Assembly (NCBI GenBank): GCA_918807975.1
Contig: OU964920.1
Location: 2,678,501-2,742,500, forward strand
DNA: 64,000 nt
From: Aplidium turbinatum
Lineage: Eukaryota > Chordata > Ascidiacea > Aplousobranchia > Polyclinidae
Direction: 5' to 3'
Both the position numbers and the translations under genes were made by a program. Below, piece after piece: positions 61,401-64,000 of the stretch; the first letter of the stretch is position 1; every line of letters begins with the position of its first letter. Under the pieces are notes generated by a model. That model was not told where the DNA came from and did no database searches. It saw only the letters and a list, made by a program, of their open reading frames with translations.

Positions 61401-63287
61401 TGAGTGTTTTTAACATTTATTTAACGTCTGCAGTCATTGAATCAATGTAAAAGGACCAACTTTGGTTTTACTACTTCATAAATTTATGAGAAAAGATTCC
61501 ACTCAGAGCTACTCTAAGAAATTGAGGGTCTGAATTTTTATATTTTTTAGAAAGGAATCTATGACTACGAAGATATTGAAAACACTGAGTTACGAAGCCT
61601 CACGGAAAACGCCAAACTTTCAATGACATTACGTATCTTTACCTAGGTAATTACAGCACATCAAATCAAAATAATAATAATAGTTTAATATGAGCTACAT
61701 CTCTGGTAACTTACTATTATCGCGTTTCTCACACAGGATCCCTTGGCTTCGACCAATGACGTCATTTGTGGTCCAGAAGTGGTTCGGGCAAAAGTGGCGA
61801 AATTCTTTGTCACCTCATCGCAATATTTATAGTATATCCTGACATGCATTAGAGCAACACATGCCCCTGTGTCCTGAACAAAGATATAGTAGTTAACATT
61901 TCACTTGCTGGCTTGATGTCTTAGTGGTCAGTGCGTTGCCTCTAAATCGATAAGCATGGGTTCGATGCCCTGTCGGGTCATATCAAATACTTTTTTAAAG
62001 CGGAACTGAATTTTGTTTCTGCTTGACACTCGGCAAAAGGAATAAATTCAAGATAATAACGTACACGGCTGCGCCTCTATATGGCTGCACAGATCCTGTC
62101 TGCTTTGTAAAACGCTTTGTAAAAAGAATCTGGCAAGACTAAAGCAGGAGTCGGCCAGTTATAAATCGAGGGGTTGGAATGGTATATTTTTGCCTAACTC
62201 CACAGCACTGTTTGGAAGTCTTCTTGGATATCAATGATATTTTATTTATTTAATGATATTTATCAATGATATTCACAATGATCAGCTATATTATAAGGGA
62301 GCAGTCCAATAAAAAATCTTCAAGCCATTGATTTTTATAGTTTTTTTTCACATTCATTTTAAGCATCCTAGGGGAAGGCTCACTATGATTACTTCTTCTT
62401 AGTGAAGAAGCAATAGTGGCCATTGTGAAAAACTGACTTCGAAGTTGGATTAAGCATCAACGCCGCAGTCTGAATATTAGGATGTCTTTTTGCAGGTGTG
62501 CTATGACGGATTACAAAGCAAAAATTTACTCTCTCTATTTTGGGTAATTTAAGTTCGTTTCTTGTGGTATTACTGCTCCCTGTATTACACTCAAATGTTT
62601 AAACTTAATACCTCAATCTTAAAGGCCTATTACAGGTTATTAAACTATTCAGGTGGAGAAACGTGTGTGCTTGAAGTCACAAGATTGCAAATCGTTACTT
62701 GGAAAAAACAATTTTTATACAAAACACAACGATAAAAGTCGGTGGCATGTATTTAACTATTTTTCTCCTAACCCCTGCTTGAAAGGTATGCTTGAAGTAA
62801 AAACGCCAGTGAAAATATTGGCTATATTAGGGGTTTGTTCCTTTTAGCAAAGCAAATGAGGCAACCACACTATGACCTTGCGCAATGAATGTAGGAGGAG
62901 GAGCATCTGCCTAGTAAGCCCCAACCCAGTGCATTTCTATAATTTACTGTACATGGCTCGATTACAAAAGATTATTCCAATGCAAACATTCGATCATCTT
63001 TTGTAAAATCAAAAAAATTGAAATAATAATAAGATTTAAACTATAAGCTGCCATTGAATAAGTTTTTTTTCCAAACATTTTACGTTAATACAAAACAAAA
63101 CTTAATTAAGTGATATGCATGCAAGCAATGGCCGCACCACCAGAACACTACCGAGTCCAAATTAATAATTCCTCACCTGTATAGCGAGATAGATGCCGTT
63201 CTTTGTAATCGGTCCAATGTCGCGAGTTTCGAAGTTGGTCTCGACAGAACCGGGCCCGAATCGTCGGTCGGCAGCTATTGTGTCCAC
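44662..63287 (-). CDS. Eph receptor tyrosine kinase, 5'-partial (16 exons)
   Basis: Single-pass receptor for membrane-bound ephrins that acts at cell-cell contacts. Exons in coding order: 63287-63177, 61873-61715, 61358-61241, 56318-56163, 55433-55325, 53728-53584, 53166-53073, 52564-52323, 51888-51683, 50092-49881, 48885-48638, 48132-47923, 47596-47447, 47083-46896, 46493-46257, 44815-44662. Together they give 2,739 nt, or 912 residues plus a stop, and every junction keeps frame. Domain order is ligand-binding (later part), Cys-rich/EGF-like, two fibronectin III, transmembrane helix, juxtamembrane, kinase, SAM, PDZ-type tail, which is the family's usual order. The signal peptide and the start of the ligand-binding domain must lie beyond the right edge. 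Introns hold SINEs and foldback elements. Which Eph paralogue it is cannot be told by eye. The family is certain; exact edges are my reading. Confidence 0.95.
45170..45236 (+). repeat. SL-like / CTGATGA-GAAAC repeat unit
   Basis: TTTCTATTTGAATAAG (45171-45186) is followed by TTTTCTGATGATTCCCC, TTTTAGGATGAAACAGG and TTGTAAAAAGG. Related to 54120-54182 and to the arms of the palindrome at 37968-38138. It lies in the last visible Eph intron. Confidence 0.65.
45283..45475 (-). pseudogene. Partial duplicate of the Eph SAM exon and its 3' intron flank
   Basis: This 193-bp stretch closely repeats 46155-46337 in the same orientation, with scattered substitutions and one short length difference. It keeps the last 80 bp of the SAM exon (still open, [19 protein letters not shown]) plus the GTTAGT donor and intron start. 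It lacks the exon's upstream half and any acceptor: where the exon should continue, an unrelated inverted-repeat arm begins at 45476. Without an acceptor it should be skipped, so I call it a non-functional exon remnant. It could still recombine with, or compete weakly with, the real exon. Confidence 0.85.
45476..46135. repeat. Inverted repeat between the two SAM-exon copies
   Basis: The left arm starts at about 45478 (AAATATGTTGCTATTTGAG) and the right arm ends at about 46131 as its reverse complement. About 230-260 bp per arm are nearly identical, with gradual divergence toward a spacer around 45740-45860. Both arms keep the same short open stretch ([20 protein letters not shown]), which I do not recognise. 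The unit sits exactly where the truncated exon copy is cut off. Confidence 0.85.
46896..48885 (-). CDS. Eph tyrosine kinase domain (four exons)
   Basis: Exon 48885-48638 completes the glycine loop (GGGEFGEV) and has the VAIK lysine and [19 protein letters not shown]. Exon 48132-47923 has the catalytic loop [10 protein letters not shown] and the DFG motif (VSDFGMSR), then the activation-loop tyrosine in SDAAYTAR. Exon 47596-47447 has [26 protein letters not shown] and ERPYWGLSN. Exon 47083-46896 has [21 protein letters not shown] and [11 protein letters not shown]. All catalytic residues are present, so it should be an active kinase. Donors are consensus-like and phases (0,0,0,2) fit. Introns contain tRNA-headed SINE pieces at 47265-47345, 48250-48345 and 48527-48610. 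Confidence 0.96.
47265..47345 (-). repeat. tRNA-like SINE fragment, family 6
   Basis: TGTGACCCGACCTGGAATCG and CCAGCATTAGAGCAGAAGGC, CACTGAGCTGGTTTG. A near-identical piece stands at 48527-48610. The minus strand has a B-box-like CGATTCCAGGTCGG. Both are in Eph kinase introns. Confidence 0.65.
48250..48345 (-). mobile_element. SINE family 3 fragment in an Eph intron
   Basis: GTGTTTCGCCAAAGACACAT, CATATGCCCTTCAGAGAAG and GAGCCGTCCTACTCGGC match the complement of family 3. It lies between the N-lobe and catalytic-loop exons. Confidence 0.65.
48527..48610 (-). repeat. tRNA-like SINE fragment, family 6
   Basis: TATGACCCGACCTGGAATCG, CCAGCACTAGAGCTGAAGGC and CAGTGAGCTGGTGAG match 47265-47345. 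It lies about 30 bp downstream of the Eph N-lobe exon's donor. Confidence 0.65.
49566..49834. mobile_element. 269-bp MITE, PIF/Harbinger-like
   Basis: The terminal repeats GGGAACGTTCAAATATTACG and its complement are flanked by TTA on both sides, which fits the TWA targets of PIF/Harbinger elements. The interior is built from short alternating blocks (GTAACGCTTTTT and runs of C), so it looks like internally repeated TIR sequence. It lies in the Eph intron downstream of the juxtamembrane exon. Confidence 0.83.
49881..50092 (-). CDS. Eph juxtamembrane exon
   Basis: It encodes the basic segment [16 protein letters not shown] and then [17 protein letters not shown], with the two conserved juxtamembrane tyrosines (YIDP and YEDP). 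In the family these inhibit the kinase until phosphorylated and then bind SH2 proteins. The exon ends [10 protein letters not shown], the first half of the kinase glycine loop, at a phase-1 GTTAGT donor; the loop is completed by GEFGEV in the next exon. Confidence 0.94.
50845..51065 (+). mobile_element. tRNA-derived SINE, family 4
   Basis: Head GACTTGGCGCATTGGGTTAG and B-box GTGGGTTTGATTCCCACCG, then GTGATTACCAAACAAAGTTC, TTCTCTGGCTGAATGCTG and GTCACAATTGGACAG. It lies in the Eph intron between the transmembrane and juxtamembrane exons. Confidence 0.78.
51168..51350 (+). mobile_element. tRNA-derived SINE, family 5
   Basis: Head TGGGTGGCGTTGTGGTTCGA, B box GTGGGTTCGATACCCCATCG, body CTTCATAAAAATGGCACTAG, TTTGCACTCGGTAAAAAGG and TTATGCACTTGGCTGCGCC. 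Copies are also at 57540-57625 (tail only) and 61905-62090; all three are in Eph introns, antisense to the gene. Confidence 0.82.
51683..51888 (-). CDS. Eph transmembrane exon
   Basis: The exon starts [13 protein letters not shown], finishing the second FN3 domain, then has an acidic, Ser-rich stalk ([17 protein letters not shown]) and a hydrophobic helix of about 24 residues containing [20 protein letters not shown], followed by the basic stop-transfer group FRKRRARR that begins in this exon and ends in the next. The donor is AA|GTAAGA, phase 2. It fits the single-pass type I topology of Eph receptors. Confidence 0.93.
52323..52564 (-). CDS. Eph second fibronectin III domain exon
   Basis: One exon encodes almost all of the second FN3 module: [18 protein letters not shown], then [19 protein letters not shown], ending [11 protein letters not shown]. 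It joins [13 protein letters not shown] in the next exon, completing the usual VRARTxAGYG strand. The acceptor is TTTTCAG. The phase-0 donor that preserves this join is AAG|GTGGAA, a weak match to the GTAAGT-like donors used by the other exons. Confidence 0.9.
53073..55433 (-). CDS. Eph first fibronectin III domain (three exons)
   Basis: Exon 55433-55325 begins KPPSKPMNV and carries [20 protein letters not shown], the A-C strands with the conserved Trp and the Gly-Gly-Arg turn. Exon 53728-53584 carries [13 protein letters not shown] and [18 protein letters not shown], with the family's Cys pair and its YLP-QTGL motif. Exon 53166-53073 carries [14 protein letters not shown] and runs into the linker to the next domain. 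Phases are 1-2-0-1 along the chain. The intron upstream of the first of these exons contains a 52-bp minisatellite ending about 50 bp from its acceptor. Confidence 0.92.
54120..54182 (-). repeat. SL-like / CTGATGA-GAAAC repeat unit
   Basis: On the minus strand: ATTCTATTTGAATAAG (54180-54165), then TTCCTTCTGATGATCC, TATTGAGGTGAAACAGG and TTATTAAGG. Same family as 45170-45236. It lies in the Eph intron between the first two FN3 exons. Confidence 0.65.
55482..55690. repeat. Minisatellite of about 52-bp units in an Eph intron
   Basis: Units combine TATGCACACCTCTTTGAATC, CTTCTGCAAG and TATGCATACCTCTTTGACC. About four units. It ends about 50 bp upstream (in coding direction) of the acceptor of exon 55433-55325. 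Confidence 0.9.
56163..61358 (-). CDS. Eph cysteine-rich / EGF-like exons
   Basis: Exon 61358-61241 encodes [16 protein letters not shown] then [10 protein letters not shown], the sushi-like Cys-rich segment after the ligand-binding domain. Exon 56318-56163 encodes CSPGSFKS, an LCKRCPDYS stretch and [10 protein letters not shown], the EGF-like module. Both use phase 1 where they join, giving TQCRACSPGSF across the junction. The 4.9-kb intron between them is the longest in the visible gene. It holds an 827-bp foldback element, SINE pieces, a second foldback near 59000-59280 and a nested hairpin near 61000. Confidence 0.93.
56699..57525. mobile_element. 827-bp foldback transposon with 8-bp target duplication
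   Basis: Long inverted arms of about 300 bp start TAGGGTGGCTCGTTTTTGAA and end in the complement. They are flanked by the exact duplication TTACGCAA (56691-56698 and 57526-57533). A unique core of about 230 bp separates the arms. TAG termini and an 8-bp target size suggest a non-autonomous hAT relative. It lies in the Eph intron between the two Cys-rich exons. No protein-coding content. Confidence 0.92.
57540..57625 (+). mobile_element. SINE family 5 tail, interrupted by the 827-bp foldback
   Basis: TATAAAAATGGCGCTAAGTC, ACCACTCTACTTTAAGGAA and TTTATGCACTTGGCTGTGC match family 5. The foldback element ends at 57525, right at its start. A matching upstream half (ACATGTGAATCGACATGAAT, GGGTTACGCAATA) appears at about 56670-56698, so the foldback probably inserted into this SINE. 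Confidence 0.6.
58965..59290. repeat. Foldback element related to the 20.5-kb palindrome
   Basis: ATAGGATTGGCCCATGATAC and the following bases match the 20440-20500 flank. The inverted arms read AATAACAGTAACCTCCCAAA and its complement and meet near 59195 (AACGTCTTTTTAGACATTA). Its left part is joined to a fragment of a tRNA-type SINE (GAGACACAGCCGCGTGCTC). It lies in the large Eph intron. Confidence 0.85.
60175..60385. repeat. Interspersed repeat shared with 29430-29770
   Basis: ATGTCATTCAACATGTAACA, ATCAACGTTGTAATAATATT-like sequence and AGGGGAGCAAAGATAC align with the 29.5-kb copy. It lies in the large Eph intron. Confidence 0.65.
60978..61044. repeat. Nested 67-nt hairpin
   Basis: The outer stem TTACTTCACAATG/CATTGTGAAGTAA (13 bp) encloses an inner stem GACCTGTTTTAGC/GCTAAAACAGGTC (13 bp) with a two-base loop CC and an asymmetric internal loop. 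The flank resembles 9188-9215 (CATTGTGAAGTAAACAACGA), so it is part of a repeat. About 200 bp downstream of an Eph exon in coding direction. Confidence 0.75.
61715..63287 (-). CDS. Eph ligand-binding domain exons (C-terminal half)
   Basis: Exon 63287-63177 (phase 0 at both ends) reads [14 protein letters not shown] and then [18 protein letters not shown]. Exon 61873-61715 continues [18 protein letters not shown] and ends in SCVRNAII. These match the conserved second half of the ephrin-binding jelly-roll, including the GACVAL strand and the paired cysteines. Acceptors are CCCCCAG and GTTCAG; donors are GTGAGG and GTAAGT. The preceding exons (signal peptide and first beta-strands) are not recognisable before 64000. 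The intron between these two exons contains a tRNA-derived SINE at about 61905-62090. Confidence 0.92.
61905..62090 (+). mobile_element. tRNA-derived SINE, family 5
   Basis: Head GGCTTGATGTCTTAGTGGTC, B box TGGGTTCGATGCCCTGTCGG, body CTGCTTGACACTCGGCAAAA and ACACGGCTGCGCC. It lies 30 bp upstream of the Eph exon 61873-61715. Confidence 0.8.
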
Positions 63288-63496
63288 CTGGGGGCAGTTG
63301 GATATGTGTAAATAATTTTGTAGTGGTTTTATTTGCAGCCGTAACATTCCCGTTAATAGTGATCAAAACAAAAATATTTTGAAATGGAGTGACAGTTTTG
63401 TTTCTCAAACAGTTTTTAAAGATTTGCTACGTTTCGGATTTTTGTGTCGGTGAAACTTCTCGTTTTGTCTGAATAAAGTTTGTTCCAGCGATAATT

Positions 63497-63860
63497 ACGC
63501 GGGTGGCTCAGCGGATGACGTCGCTTTTCAATACGGTAATGCGGACCTGGTTCGACACCCGGCTTTAGCTTGTTGTTTTTCTTCGCTTGAGCTTTCACTG
63601 CCGAAGGTCTTTACCACTCCAGACTCACGATGTTCCCCGGGCTACACTGAAAGACTTCTAGAGAGCAGCCTGTCTCTGGTTCATCACCAAGTTGTCGATA
63701 AACAAACCACTCATCTCTACCCAGGGTGTAATTAATTGTGTGATGAGAATTGCTGAAGGAAAGGCGGTCGCGAGAAAGAAATTGGCCACCCTACTCTCGT
63801 TAGTGCCGAAGGCTCAAATGATAAGAACTTATTTCATTCACTGAGGCTCAGTACATTAAC
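63497..63860 (+). mobile_element. tRNA-derived SINE, family 1, longest copy
   Basis: The head GCGGGTGGCTCAGCGGATGA carries an A box, and GGTTCGACACCCGGC is the B box. The body has GATAAACAAACCACTCATC, GGTGTAATTAATTGTGTG, TTGGCCACCCTACTCTCG and TTAGTGCCGAAGG. It has an extra middle segment (63600-63690) absent from the other copies here. It lies in the Eph intron at the right edge. Confidence 0.85.
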
Positions 63861-63961
63861 TTGATATAGCATCTTTGTTTTACAGTTACCTACTCCGTTT
63901 TTCTGCAGCACAGGCTACAAGAAAATCTCGTGCAATCTGCAATGCTGTGCAAAGTGTATAC

Positions 63962-64000
63962 CAGGGGTGGGCAAACTTTTTATCTTGAGGGCCGCATTCA
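63962..64000. mobile_element. Left end of a hAT element cut by the window edge
   Basis: CAGGGGTGGGCAAACTTTTT followed by GAGGGCCGC is the common terminal sequence of Charlie-type hAT transposons. Only 39 bp are visible; the rest lies beyond the right edge. Confidence 0.7.

Noticed and set aside
63497-63566. tRNA gene candidate
   Set aside because: Same reason: it is the head of a family-1 SINE, and the arms pair imperfectly.

Overview
The window looks like animal nuclear DNA, most likely from an invertebrate deuterostome and probably an ascidian tunicate. It is AT-rich, its genes are split by GT-AG introns, and it holds an Eph receptor tyrosine kinase, two Ly6/uPAR-type genes, tRNA-headed SINEs, RTE- and jockey-like LINE remnants and several hAT families. 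A 16-base match to the spliced leader I remember for Ciona supports an ascidian but does not prove it. I saw no bacterial features, CRISPR arrays, rRNA genes, convincing functional tRNA genes or retrovirus/LTR-type elements.

Layout. Positions 1-4979 are repeats. Positions 4980-7449 (minus) carry one Ly6-type gene: signal peptide plus one ten-cysteine three-finger domain, 3' end not found. Positions 12557-22514 (minus) carry a six-exon paralogue with two such domains, Ser/Thr-rich linkers and a GPI-type tail; its introns hold LINE, SINE and hAT insertions. Positions 22515-34135 are intergenic and contain a 1.8-kb tandem duplication (24441-27825) whose first copy starts with a CRE/CCAAT/TATA-like block. 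Positions 34136-34899 (minus) are the last exon of an unidentified helical-repeat protein. Positions 36669-41560 are a complete but decayed 4.9-kb hAT transposon with terminal inverted repeats and an 8-bp target duplication. Positions 44662-63287 (minus) hold sixteen exons of an Eph receptor, from the later part of the ligand-binding domain to the stop codon; the 5' exons lie beyond the right edge. Another hAT end begins at 63962.

Function. The Eph receptor would bind membrane-bound ephrins and signal through its kinase, juxtamembrane tyrosines, SAM domain and PDZ-type tail. All key kinase motifs are present and every junction I checked keeps the reading frame. The Ly6 genes encode cell-surface or secreted three-finger proteins with no known link to the Eph gene beyond proximity.

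Most notable: a partial duplication of the Eph SAM exon next to an inverted repeat; a possible alternative transmembrane/cytoplasmic exon in the two-domain Ly6 gene; repeats carrying a spliced-leader-like 16-mer beside a hammerhead-like CTGATGA...GAAAC core; the 1.8-kb tandem pair; and several near-perfect foldback elements. Exon edges were set by eye from GT/AG sites, reading phase and family resemblance; no alignment or transcript data were available.
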